A stretch of 64,000 nt of DNA from Stygiobacter sp. RIFOXYC2_FULL_38_25 (GCA_001803165.1 MHAZ01000012.1:1-64000); one strand, 5' to 3'; counted from the first letter of the stretch, positions 22,833-31,457 are shown. Program-made: numbers and translations. Notes: generated by a model from the letters alone, not told the origin.

Positions 22833-25196
22833 ATGACAGAAAGGATAAATAAACTTAGAAGGCAATCGTTAGACGCAATTCCAACAATGTCTTACGAACG
22901 AGCTCAACTGTTAACTGAGTTTTACAAAAGTGGCGAGCCTGGCAAGCATTCAGTTCCGGTTGTTCGCGCAATGGCTTTTAAATACATCTTGGAACACAAA
23001 GAACTTTGCATAAATGATGGAGAATTATTTGTTGGAGAAAAAGGACCGGAACCGAAAGCCACGCCAACTTATCCGGAACTTTGCATTCACTCAAAAGATG
23101 ATTTGGAAATTCTGCATAACAGAGAAAAAGTTTGGTTCAAATCATCCGATGAAACCCGCAATGTAATTCTAAATGAAGTAGCGCCATTTTGGAATGGAAA
23201 AAGTATTAGAGAAAAAATTCTTGCCGAAGTGGATGAAGAATGGCGTGACGCTTACAAAGCCGGAATCTTTACCGAGTTTATGGAACAACGCGCACCGGGG
23301 CATACTGTCGGCGATGATAAAATTTTTCGTAAAGGTATGCTCGATTTTAAAAAAGAAATTGAAGAAGAACTTGGTAAGTTAGATTTCTATAACGATAAAG
23401 AAGCATTTGCAAAGCGGGAAGAACTCCGCGCAATGAATATTGCTGCGGATGCAATTATGCTATTTGCAAAACGTTACAGCGCAAAACTATTTGATCTTGC
23501 TGCAAAAGAAAAAGATACTCAGCGTAAGAATGAACTCGAAACTATGGCTGGAATTTGCCAGCGAGTTCCGGCAAACGCACCTCGAACAATGTGGGAAGCG
23601 CTTCAATATTACTGGTTTATTCATCTTGGTATTACAACAGAACTAAACACTTGGGATTCATTCAATCCGGGAAGATTGGATCAGCATCTGCAGCCTTTCT
23701 ATAAAAGAGATTTGGAAAGCGGATTGGTTACGGAAGAATTCGCGAAAGAATTGCTTCATTCGTTTTGGATAAAGTTTAATAATCAGCCGGCGCCGCCAAA
23801 AGTTGGCGTTACCGCGCAAGAGAGCAACACTTACACAGATTTTTGTTTGATCAATGTAGGCGGTGTAACGGAAAAAGGTGAAGACGCTACAAACGAGATG
23901 ACCTATATTCTTCTTGATGTTATTGAAGAGATGCGCTTGCTGCAGCCGAGCTCGATGGTGCAGGTGAGCAAGAAAAATCCCGATAGACTTTTAAAGCGCG
24001 CGTTAAAGATTATTAGAACCGGATACGGTCAGCCTTCAATTTTTAATACCGACGCAATCATTCAAGAACTTACGCGGCAGGGCAAATCAATTATTGATGC
24101 ACGATGCGGCGGCGCGAGCGGTTGTGTTGAAGCTGGTGCGTTCGGAAAAGAGAGTTACATTCTTACCGGCTATTTCAATATTCCAAAAGTTTTTGAAATT
24201 ACTCTTAACAACGGATTTGATCCGCGCACGCAAAAACAAATTGGTTTACAAACCGGCGATCCGACTACATTCAAAACTTACGATGAATTTTATTCCGCGT
24301 TTGAAAAACAGCTAAATCATTTTGTTGATATAAAGATTAAAGGCAACATCATAATCGAAAGAATTTACGCGCAGTATATGCCTGCGCCGTTTATGTCCAT
24401 TTTAATTGATGACTGCATAAAGAAAGGAAAAGATTACAACGCCGGCGGTGCGCGCTACAATTCATCTTACATTCAAGGTGTTGGTTTAGGAACTATTACA
24501 GATTCGCTTTCTTCAATTAAATACAATGTTTATGAGAAGAAAAATTTAACAATGAGCGAAATGCTTGAGCTTTTGAAATCGAATTTTGAAAACAAGAAAG
24601 ATTTGCGCGATAAATTATTCTTTGAAACGCCGAGATACGGCAACGATGATGATGCAGCTGATAATCTTACAAGACAAGTTTTTGAATCTTACTTTGCAGC
24701 AATTGACGGAAGACCAAATACAAAAGGCGGTCACTTCCGCGTCGATCTTCTTCCAACCACTTGTCATGTTTATTTCGGAAGTGTACTCGGCGCAACACCA
24801 GACGGACGTTACGCTAAAGAACCGGTTAGCGAGGGCATTTCTCCTGTTCAAGGTGCAGATGTTCATGGTCCAACTGCTGTAATTAAATCTGCTTCAAAGA
24901 TTGATCACTTACGTACCGGTGGAACATTGCTGAATCAAAAATTCACGCCAAACTTTCTATCTACCGATGATGGGATTGAAAAAGTTGTTAATCTTATTCG
25001 TACTTATTTTCGCTTGGATGGACATCATATTCAGTTCAATGTTGTTAATGCCGAGCTGTTGAAAGAAGCTCAAAAGCATCCGGAAAAATACCGCGATTTA
25101 ATTGTGCGGGTTGCCGGTTATAGCGATTACTTTGTTGATCTCGGAATTGATTTGCAGAACGAAATTATAAACCGTACCGAACACATGAGTTTTTAA
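22833..25196 (+). CDS. hypD: trans-4-hydroxy-L-proline dehydratase (glycyl radical enzyme)
   Basis: 787 aa. Radical removal of water from trans-4-hydroxy-L-proline, giving P5C. The GRE active site has GGASGCVEAG with thiyl Cys431 and Glu433, and the glycyl loop RVAGYSDYF has Gly762. FMEQRAPGHTVG (about 149-160), ELNTWDSFNPGRLDQHL and NQPAPPKVGVT agree with remembered clostridial HypD (C434/E436/G765), whose length is nearly equal. Pyruvate formate-lyase would have adjacent Cys-Cys, and glycerol dehydratase a different pocket. Neighbours for P5C oxidation, proline oxidation and Xaa-Pro cleavage support the call. HypD is usually paired with a P5C reductase; here P5C dehydrogenase is the visible outlet. 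Confidence 0.88.
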   Translation: MTERINKLRRQSLDAIPTMSYERAQLLTEFYKSGEPGKHSVPVVRAMAFKYILEHKELCINDGELFVGEKGPEPKATPTYPELCIHSKDDLEILHNREKVWFKSSDETRNVILNEVAPFWNGKSIREKILAEVDEEWRDAYKAGIFTEFMEQRAPGHTVGDDKIFRKGMLDFKKEIEEELGKLDFYNDKEAFAKREELRAMNIAADAIMLFAKRYSAKLFDLAAKEKDTQRKNELETMAGICQRVPANAPRTMWEALQYYWFIHLGITTELNTWDSFNPGRLDQHLQPFYKRDLESGLVTEEFAKELLHSFWIKFNNQPAPPKVGVTAQESNTYTDFCLINVGGVTEKGEDATNEMTYILLDVIEEMRLLQPSSMVQVSKKNPDRLLKRALKIIRTGYGQPSIFNTDAIIQELTRQGKSIIDARCGGASGCVEAGAFGKESYILTGYFNIPKVFEITLNNGFDPRTQKQIGLQTGDPTTFKTYDEFYSAFEKQLNHFVDIKIKGNIIIERIYAQYMPAPFMSILIDDCIKKGKDYNAGGARYNSSYIQGVGLGTITDSLSSIKYNVYEKKNLTMSEMLELLKSNFENKKDLRDKLFFETPRYGNDDDAADNLTRQVFESYFAAIDGRPNTKGGHFRVDLLPTTCHVYFGSVLGATPDGRYAKEPVSEGISPVQGADVHGPTAVIKSASKIDHLRTGGTLLNQKFTPNFLSTDDGIEKVVNLIRTYFRLDGHHIQFNVVNAELLKEAQKHPEKYRDLIVRVAGYSDYFVDLGIDLQNEIINRTEHMSF

Positions 25197-25313
25197 ATCC
25201 GCGTTCATCCGTGCAGTCCGCTTCATCAGCGTTCCATTCTTCTTGCTGATAGAACACGGATAACACGCCTGCCCGACTTCGTTGTTCGAGGCGGGGATTC
25301 AGCGGATCAACGC
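25197..25313. repeat. Interspersed repeat (GGATAACACG / GCGTTC type)
   Basis: Begins right after the hypD stop. It contains ccgcgttcatccgtgcagtc and acggataacacg...gcggatcaacgc words that recur at 7778-7830, and more loosely at 31378-31455 and 34697-34736. It lies inside the operon, so it may act as an intercistronic hairpin. Confidence 0.5.
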
Positions 25314-25334
25314 ATATAAAAGAAAGGTGAAACT

Positions 25335-26729
25335 ATGTTCAACTCAAAAATTTATGTTAACCGCAGAGCAGAACTTAAAAAGAAATTAAAATCGGGATTG
25401 ATTCTCTTTCTCGGCAACAACGAAGCGCCAATGAACTATACCGATAACACTTACTCATTCCGGCAAGACTCAACATTTCTTTACTACTTTGGATTAGACC
25501 AAGCAGAACTTGCCGCAGTAATTGATCTTGATGAAAACAAAGAAACTGTTTACGGAAACGATTTTACTATTGATGATATTGTTTGGATGGGACCACAGCC
25601 TACAATTAAACAACGCGCAGTAAAATGCGGCGTTAAGTTTACGGCACCGTCAAGCGAATTAGAAACAGTCTGCTCAAACGCCATTAAGCAAGGGAGAAAA
25701 ATTCATTTCGTTCCTCAGTACAGACACGATAATATTTTGAAACTGCACAAGCTGCTCGGCATCGCACCAAAATATGTGAATGAATATGCTTCGATGCTGC
25801 TTATTAAAGCTGTTGCCGAACAAAGACAAGTTAAGGCTCCGGAAGAAATTGCCGAGCTGGAAAAGGCAATTGAGATTTCATATCAGATGCAAACAACTGC
25901 GATGCGTTTTGCGAAGCCGGGAATGTATGAACGGGATGTCATGGGCTTTATTGCCGGATTAGCAATGTCTCTTGGCAGCGGACTTGGTTTTCCGGTGATA
26001 TTCTCTCGTCACGCGGAAACTTTGCACAATCATTATTACGGCAATAAACTTAAAGCCGGTGATTTGGTCGTAAATGATTCCGGCGCGGAATCTTTGCTTC
26101 ATTACGCCAGCGATATCACCCGTACATTTCCTGTAAGCGGAAAGTTTACTCAAAGACAAAAAGACGTTTACGAAATTGTTTTGATTTCCCAGCTTGTTTC
26201 TATTTCGGAAATCAAGCCAAAGGTCACCTTCAAATCTGTTCACTTAAAATGTGCTGAAGTGATGGTTGATGGTTTGAAAGCGCTTGGATTAATGAAAGGA
26301 AACACAAAGTTCGCAGTTGAAGCCGGCGCTCACGCATTGTTCTTTCCGCACGGACTTGGACATTTGCTTGGTCTTGATGTTCACGATATGGAAAACTATG
26401 GAGAAAATAATTTTGGCTATGATGAAAAACTAAAACGCAGCACTCAATTTGGTCTTAAGTCTTTGCGTTACGCAAAACCTCTTGTGCCGGGAGTTGTGTT
26501 AACTGTTGAACCGGGCTTGTATTTCATTCCTACTTTAATTGATAAATGGCAGGGCGAAAAGAAACACGCAGACTTTATTAATTACGATAAAGTAAATGAA
26601 TACAGAGGATTCGGTGGAATTAGAATTGAAGACGATGTTGTTGTTATGAAAAACGGCAGCCGTGTACTTGGCAAGCCAATTCCAAAAGCTGTTGAAGATG
26701 TTGAGGATTTTGCTTCAAACAAAATTTGA
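25335..26729 (+). CDS. pepP: Xaa-Pro aminopeptidase (M24B, PepP-type)
   Basis: 464 aa. The N-terminal AMP_N domain (residues ~1-130, with YTDNTYSFRQDSTFLYYFG) is followed by a pita-bread M24 domain. Metal ligands: Asp in VNDSGAE, Asp in YASDITRTFP, His in FFPHGLGHLLGLDVHD, Glu in LTVEPGLYF and Glu in GGIRIEDDVVV. Removes an N-terminal residue preceding proline (possibly hydroxyproline). Position right behind hypD suggests it feeds free imino acids or peptides to the pathway. Cytoplasmic, with no signal peptide. Confidence 0.92.
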   Translation: MFNSKIYVNRRAELKKKLKSGLILFLGNNEAPMNYTDNTYSFRQDSTFLYYFGLDQAELAAVIDLDENKETVYGNDFTIDDIVWMGPQPTIKQRAVKCGVKFTAPSSELETVCSNAIKQGRKIHFVPQYRHDNILKLHKLLGIAPKYVNEYASMLLIKAVAEQRQVKAPEEIAELEKAIEISYQMQTTAMRFAKPGMYERDVMGFIAGLAMSLGSGLGFPVIFSRHAETLHNHYYGNKLKAGDLVVNDSGAESLLHYASDITRTFPVSGKFTQRQKDVYEIVLISQLVSISEIKPKVTFKSVHLKCAEVMVDGLKALGLMKGNTKFAVEAGAHALFFPHGLGHLLGLDVHDMENYGENNFGYDEKLKRSTQFGLKSLRYAKPLVPGVVLTVEPGLYFIPTLIDKWQGEKKHADFINYDKVNEYRGFGGIRIEDDVVVMKNGSRVLGKPIPKAVEDVEDFASNKI

Positions 26730-26916
26730 TTTCATTTTATTTAAAGGATGAGTTAAAGTTAGAGTTGGGTTTGTAAGTTTTTTTGTTTTGGCTGTTAGTA
26801 AGAACAAGCAATAATTACGTTGACTCTAAGTCAGTCTTCTGATAAATTTCATTGCGGTATCTCTTTTACAGTAACAATTTTTGCCGTAAAGATTGTAAAG
26901 TGTAAGGAGGCGCAAA

Positions 26917-27210
26917 ATGAAAGCTGGTATTTATTTCACCGGTTCGGGTCCAATCGTAATTCTTACTACTTATGATTCTCTAACAAATCCTTATCTCATT
27001 AACAGATTGCATTCGAAAGGAATTAAAAAATTTATCGCTTTCGAAATCCCGGAATATCTTGCAAAACAAAAGTATGGGCATCACTATGATGCTGTTATGG
27101 AAGATGTTAAACAAGAAGACTATTTGCGCGTGATTGACTTCGATGGTCATCACATTCTTGCGAAATTCTCATTTAAGGAACTTGGTGAGCCAATTTATTA
27201 CGAATCATAG
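26917..27210 (+). CDS. Small conserved-looking protein of unknown function
   Basis: 97 aa, with a strong ribosome-binding site (aaggagg, 26903-26909). Compact and apparently cytosolic, with mixed alpha/beta predicted (GIYFTGSGPIVILTTYD, KKFIAFEIPEYLAKQKYG, LRVIDFDGHHILAKFSF). No family or catalytic motif is recognised. It lies inside the imino-acid island with 187 bp upstream and 114 bp downstream of non-coding DNA, so it may have its own promoter. Confidence 0.65.
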   Translation: MKAGIYFTGSGPIVILTTYDSLTNPYLINRLHSKGIKKFIAFEIPEYLAKQKYGHHYDAVMEDVKQEDYLRVIDFDGHHILAKFSFKELGEPIYYES

Positions 27211-27324
27211 TTGGATTATCCGGCGCACCTAAGTTTTGATTTCGCTATGCAAGCGCCATTGAATTAAAATTCTGCTGGTATTCAGAAATTATTGAATTGA
27301 AAAATCCGGAGAGTGGATTATTTA

Positions 27325-28377
27325 ATGTCCTTTACTAATCATTTCAAAAAAATAGCAGATTGGAATCATCCGGATGATTGGCTGGAAATTGAAACTATTG
27401 ATGCTCATGCAGCGGGCGAACCTCTTAGAATAATTTTGAGCGGTTTACCGGAAATTAGAGGCGCTACTGTTTTGGAGAAGCGCCGCTACATGAAGGATAA
27501 TCTTGATCATTATAGAACCGCTTTGATGCTTGAACCGCGCGGTCACGCCGATATGTATGGCTGCATTATCACTCCTCCGGTTTCCGGTGAAGCAGATTTT
27601 GGTGTAATCTTCATGCACAACGAAGGTTACAGCACAATGTGCGGACATGGAATAATCGCTGTTACAACCGTTGTTTTGGAAACCGGAATGTTTGAAATGA
27701 TTGAGCCGGTTACGCAAATAAAAATTGATTCACCTGCCGGACTGATTACTTCTTACGCAAAAATTAAGAATGGAAAAGTTGAATCCGTTTATTTTCACAA
27801 TGTACCTTCGTTTGTTTTAATGCAAGATCAAATTGTTGATGTTCCTTCTCTCGGTATAATTAATTTTGATGTTGCATTCGGCGGGGCTTTCTATGCTTTC
27901 GTGAAAGCAGATCAGCTTGGTTTAACAATGCACGAGAAAGAATTTAGGAAGCTCATTGAAGAAGGAATGAAGATCAAACGCGCTGTAATGCAAAAGTTTG
28001 AAATCAAACATCCGTTTGATGACGATTTAAGTTTTCTTTATGGAACAATTTTTTACGGTTCACCGTTATCTAACAAGGCAGACAGCCGCAACGTTTGCAT
28101 TTTTGCCGATGGTGAAGTTGACCGCAGTCCAACCGGAACCGGTGTAAGCGCACGAGCGGCTTTGCATTTCGCAAAGAATGAGTTGGAATTGAATAAGCCA
28201 ATGGTAATCGAAAGTATTATCGGAACTAAGTTCTCAACCAAAGTAATTTCTGAAACGAAATTTGGTGAACATGAAGCAGTTATTCCGGAAGTTGAAGGCA
28301 ATGCTTTCATCACAGGCAAAAATACTTTTTATGTTAATCCGGAAGACCCGTTGAGCAAAGGTTTTATTCTACGATAA
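27325..28377 (+). CDS. trans-3-hydroxy-L-proline dehydratase (proline racemase superfamily)
   Basis: 350 aa from ATG 27325 (ggagag upstream); a GTG at 27313 would add 4 residues. Proline racemase fold: IDAHAAGEPLRI, EPRGHADMYG, HNEGYSTMCGHG with Cys106, and DRSPTGTGVSARAAL with Thr270. Racemases and 4-Hyp epimerases have Cys at the second position. Cys plus Thr is the signature of trans-3-hydroxy-L-proline dehydratase (human L3HYPDH, Cys104/Thr273, 354 aa), and the whole sequence resembles that enzyme closely as I remember it. The product is pyrroline-2-carboxylate, whose reductase is not in the window. trans-3-Hyp occurs in collagen, notably type IV. Confidence 0.82.
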   Translation: MSFTNHFKKIADWNHPDDWLEIETIDAHAAGEPLRIILSGLPEIRGATVLEKRRYMKDNLDHYRTALMLEPRGHADMYGCIITPPVSGEADFGVIFMHNEGYSTMCGHGIIAVTTVVLETGMFEMIEPVTQIKIDSPAGLITSYAKIKNGKVESVYFHNVPSFVLMQDQIVDVPSLGIINFDVAFGGAFYAFVKADQLGLTMHEKEFRKLIEEGMKIKRAVMQKFEIKHPFDDDLSFLYGTIFYGSPLSNKADSRNVCIFADGEVDRSPTGTGVSARAALHFAKNELELNKPMVIESIIGTKFSTKVISETKFGEHEAVIPEVEGNAFITGKNTFYVNPEDPLSKGFILR

Positions 28378-28420
28378 AAGTCCTCAGTAAGAATTCATTA
28401 AATAAAATGAAAGGAACCGG

Positions 28421-29350
28421 ATGAGTTTCTCACGTACTGTTCTTTTGTGGATGTCGGAAAATAAACGAATGAGGGAGAAAGTACCCTCGTGGAAGTTTGT
28501 AAAGAAAGCGGTTAAAAAATTTATGCCCGGCGAAAAACCGGATGATGCTCTCACAGCAGCTACTCGTTTTGATTTACTCGGAATTCCAACCGTTTTTACA
28601 CACCTTGGCGAAAATATCACCAACATTAAGGAAGGCTGCGAAGTATGCGAGAATTATTTGGTACTGGTAGAAAACATTGCTGAAAAAAAACTAAATATTG
28701 AAATATCATTAAAGCTAACCCAACTTGGTTTTGATTTATCCGAAGAAGAAACCTATGACCGCTTTAAGCAGATTGCTTATAAAGCAAAAGAGAAACTTGG
28801 TAATGTAGTCTGGATTGACATGGAGGGAAGCGCTTACACTCAAAAGACAATTGAGTTCTACAAAAAAATTAAAAGTGAAATTGATAATGTTGGTCTATGC
28901 TTGCAAGCCTATCTGTTTCGTACTGAAAAAGATGTTAAAGAATTAATTGAGATTGGCGCTAATATTCGGTTGGTGAAGGGAGCTTACAAGGAATCGCCGG
29001 AAATTGCTTTTGCTAAAAAGAAAGATGTTGATGAAAACTATATCAAGCTGGCAAAAGTGCTGTTGGACGCAGCTGGCGAAGATAAAATTAGAGTAGCGTT
29101 TGGAACGCACGATGAAAATATAATTTACTCTCTAATAAAATGGTCTAAGCAAAATAATTTTCGTAAGGATAAATTAGAATTCCAGATGCTCTATGGAATC
29201 AAAAAAGAAAAACAAAAAGATTTAGCGGGACGCGGCTATATAATGCGCGTGCTAATTAGCTATGGCAAGTTTTGGTATCCATGGTATATGCGCCGTCTTG
29301 CCGAGCGTCCGGCAAATGTTTGGTTTGTATTAAAAAACATGTTTTCTTAA
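28421..29350 (+). CDS. Proline dehydrogenase (monofunctional)
   Basis: 309 aa. An FAD-dependent (beta-alpha)8 barrel that oxidises L-proline to P5C and passes electrons to quinone. Signatures: VWIDMEGSAYT near 137, GLCLQAYLFRTEKDV near 166, RLVKGAYKE near 190, FGTHDEN, FQMLYGI near 268 and RVLISYGKFWYPWYMRRLAERPAN (in part) near the C-terminus. Lacks the DNA-binding and P5CDH domains of PutA. It could also act on hydroxyproline like mammalian PRODH2; this cannot be told by eye. It is 12 bp from the next gene. Confidence 0.93.
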   Translation: MSFSRTVLLWMSENKRMREKVPSWKFVKKAVKKFMPGEKPDDALTAATRFDLLGIPTVFTHLGENITNIKEGCEVCENYLVLVENIAEKKLNIEISLKLTQLGFDLSEEETYDRFKQIAYKAKEKLGNVVWIDMEGSAYTQKTIEFYKKIKSEIDNVGLCLQAYLFRTEKDVKELIEIGANIRLVKGAYKESPEIAFAKKKDVDENYIKLAKVLLDAAGEDKIRVAFGTHDENIIYSLIKWSKQNNFRKDKLEFQMLYGIKKEKQKDLAGRGYIMRVLISYGKFWYPWYMRRLAERPANVWFVLKNMFS

Positions 29351-29362
29351 AGAGGAAATTAG

Positions 29363-30247
29363 ATGAAAAAACTTTATGGCATAATGCCCCCAATTGCCAC
29401 GCCATTTCTAAATGATGAGATAGCATTTGATAAGCTCGCAGAAAATTTATTCAAGTGGAATAAAACCGACTTGAGCGGATACGTTGTGATGGGCTCAAAC
29501 GGAGAAAGCGTTTTTCTTACGCGTGACGAAAAACTAAAATTAGTGGAAGCGGTAAAGAAAAATATTCCGGATGAAAAACTTTTAATTGCCGGAACCGGAA
29601 GCGATTCGGTTAGAGATACAATTTCGCTAACTAATGATTCTGCCGAACGTGGAGCAGATTACGCGCTGATACTTACACCGTCGTTCTATAAGTCCGAAAT
29701 GAAACCAGCTGCGTATGTAAAATATTTTTTCGCTGTGGCTGATAAAACGAACATCCCGGTAATCATTTACAACGTTCCAAAATTTACCGGAGTTGATATA
29801 GAAGCAGAAACTGTAGCGCAATTAGCTAAACATCCTAATATTGTGGGAATAAAAAACAGTGCGGAGAATTTGCGCCAGACCGCCGAACTTGTTTCCATGA
29901 CCGGTAAAAGCTTTTCTACAATTACCGGAACCGGCTCGGTTCTCTATACAAGTTTAACTGTCGGCGCAGTCGGCGGAATCCTTGCCCTTGCAAACATTGC
30001 CCCAAACGAATGTGTTAAAATTCAGAAACTTGTTGAAGAGGGAAATCATTCCGATGCAGTAAAGCTCCAGCAGAAAATGCTTCCGGTTAACAAAGCAATA
30101 ACTGCTAAGTATGGTGTTGCCGGATTAAAAGCAGCGCTTGATATGCTGGGATATTTTGGCGGTGAACCTCGTTTGCCATTATCGCCATTGCATGATAGTG
30201 ATAAAGAATTATTAAAAAATATTTTAACTGAAGCCGGATTATTATAA
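29363..30247 (+). CDS. 4-hydroxy-2-oxoglutarate aldolase-like (DapA/NAL superfamily)
   Basis: 294 aa class I lyase of the DapA superfamily. Schiff-base Lys164 in HPNIVGIKNSAEN, Tyr in VIIYNVP, and GSNGE near 44 in place of the GTTGE of dihydrodipicolinate synthase. MGSNGESVFLT, the K-x-S arrangement, and GAVGGILALANIAP and GLKAALDMLGYFGG match remembered human HOGA1 (Ser77, Asn78, Lys196, Ser198). Predicted to split 4-hydroxy-2-oxoglutarate into pyruvate and glyoxylate. The next gene, an alanine-glyoxylate aminotransferase homologue, fits. Alternatives are pyrroline-4-hydroxy-2-carboxylate deaminase or another keto-acid lyase. Confidence 0.78.
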   Translation: MKKLYGIMPPIATPFLNDEIAFDKLAENLFKWNKTDLSGYVVMGSNGESVFLTRDEKLKLVEAVKKNIPDEKLLIAGTGSDSVRDTISLTNDSAERGADYALILTPSFYKSEMKPAAYVKYFFAVADKTNIPVIIYNVPKFTGVDIEAETVAQLAKHPNIVGIKNSAENLRQTAELVSMTGKSFSTITGTGSVLYTSLTVGAVGGILALANIAPNECVKIQKLVEEGNHSDAVKLQQKMLPVNKAITAKYGVAGLKAALDMLGYFGGEPRLPLSPLHDSDKELLKNILTEAGLL

Positions 30248-30256
30248 GGAAACAGC

Positions 30257-31378
30257 ATGAGCAATTCTTTCAAACCCATAAATAGAATTCTGTTGGGACC
30301 CGGTCCCGCAAATGTTCATCCAAAAGTTTTGGAAGCACTATCCAAACCAACACTCGGTCATCTCGATCCGCAGTTTATAGAGTTGATGGAGGAAATTAAA
30401 TCGCTTCTTAGATACACATTCAAAACTGAAAGCGGGCATACGTTTGTTCTTTCAGGTCCGGGTTCTTTAGGAATGGAAGCGTGTTTAGTAAATATGATTG
30501 AGCCCGGCGACAAAGTTGTTGTTTGCGTTGGCGGTTACTTTGCAAACCGAATGGTTCAAATAGTTGAGAAGATTGGAGGAGTGGCAATTGTTGTTAAAGA
30601 AACTTGGGGCAGAGCAACCGATCCGCAAAAATTAGAAGATGCACTAAACGCAAACCCGGATACAAAAGTTGCAGCGTTTGTTCATGCTGAAACTTCTACC
30701 GGCGCTTTATCAAACGTAAAAGTTCTCTCCGAGATTGCACATAAACACAACGCTCTTGTAGTCGCCGATGTTGTTACTTCTCTCGGAGCTACAGAAGTTC
30801 TTGTTGATGAATGGCAGCTCGACGCAGTTTATTCTTGTTCGCAAAAAGGATTGGCTTGCGTTGCCGGAATGTCTCCGGTTAGTTTTAGTGAAAGAGCTTT
30901 TGCTCATATAAAGAACCGAAAAACTCCAATCAGAAGCTGGTTTAACGATTTTAATTTGTTGGAAAGTTATTGGCAGGGTTCCGGCAAACGGGCATATCAT
31001 CACACGGCTCCGGCAAATCAATATTACGGATTGCATGAAGCGTTGCGTATTCTAAAAGAAGAAGGAATTGAAAACGCGTGGCGCAGACACAAAGAGAACA
31101 GCGCAAAATTAATTAAACGATTAAAAGATGAATTGAATCTTGAACCGATTGTTCCGGCGGGAGAAAGAATTCCTCATTTGTTAGCTATTACAGTACCGGA
31201 AGGAATTGATGAGGCAAAAGTTAGAGTTGAGCTTCTTACAAAACACAACTTAGAAATTGGCGCCGGTCTGGGCGAACTTGCCGGCAAAGTCTGGCGCATT
31301 GGTTTGATGGGTTACAACTCGAATGATAAGCTGGTGGATTATTGTGTAAGTTCGTTTAAGGATGTTTTAAAGAAATAG
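30257..31378 (+). CDS. Alanine-glyoxylate (serine-pyruvate) aminotransferase family protein
   Basis: 373 aa class V PLP aminotransferase. LLGPGPANVHPKVLEAL at the N-terminus, SGPGSLGMEACLVN (phosphate cup), VADVVTSLGATEV with the PLP-ring Asp, PLP Lys197 in SCSQKGLACVAG, YHHTAPANQYYGLHEAL, and GAGLGELAGKVWRIGLMG with the carboxylate-binding Arg near the end. This pattern is that of AGXT/SPT. It starts 9 bp behind the HOGA-like gene, so it likely turns the glyoxylate produced there into glycine, with alanine or serine as donor. Last gene of the operon, followed by a palindromic repeat. Confidence 0.88.
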   Translation: MSNSFKPINRILLGPGPANVHPKVLEALSKPTLGHLDPQFIELMEEIKSLLRYTFKTESGHTFVLSGPGSLGMEACLVNMIEPGDKVVVCVGGYFANRMVQIVEKIGGVAIVVKETWGRATDPQKLEDALNANPDTKVAAFVHAETSTGALSNVKVLSEIAHKHNALVVADVVTSLGATEVLVDEWQLDAVYSCSQKGLACVAGMSPVSFSERAFAHIKNRKTPIRSWFNDFNLLESYWQGSGKRAYHHTAPANQYYGLHEALRILKEEGIENAWRRHKENSAKLIKRLKDELNLEPIVPAGERIPHLLAITVPEGIDEAKVRVELLTKHNLEIGAGLGELAGKVWRIGLMGYNSNDKLVDYCVSSFKDVLKK

Positions 31379-31455
31379 AACGCAGATTAAACTGATCTAA
31401 CGGATTAACACTGATAAATCTGTCTTTATCTGTTTAATCCGTTCGATCTGCGTTC
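31378..31455. repeat. Long imperfect palindrome, GAACGCAGAT ends
   Basis: Ends gaacgcagat (31378-31387) and atctgcgttc (31446-31455) are perfect inverted copies; the interior is also largely self-complementary (cggattaacactgataaa / tttatctgtttaatccg). A full second copy is at 43069-43146 and a half copy at 34697-34736. Here it lies between convergent genes and may also terminate both. Confidence 0.7.
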
Positions 31456-31457
31456 CA

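Noticed and set aside
22833-25196. Pyruvate formate-lyase or glycerol dehydratase annotation for the glycyl radical enzyme
   Set aside because: The active-site segment has a single Cys (SGCVEAG) rather than the Cys-Cys of formate-lyase, and several segments and the gene context agree with HypD.
27325-28377. Proline racemase or 4-hydroxyproline 2-epimerase
   Set aside because: The second catalytic Cys is Thr270, the dehydratase signature.
29363-30247. dapA (dihydrodipicolinate synthase)
   Set aside because: GSNGE replaces GTTGE, there is no lysine-pathway neighbour, and HOGA1-like residues are present together with an adjacent glyoxylate aminotransferase.
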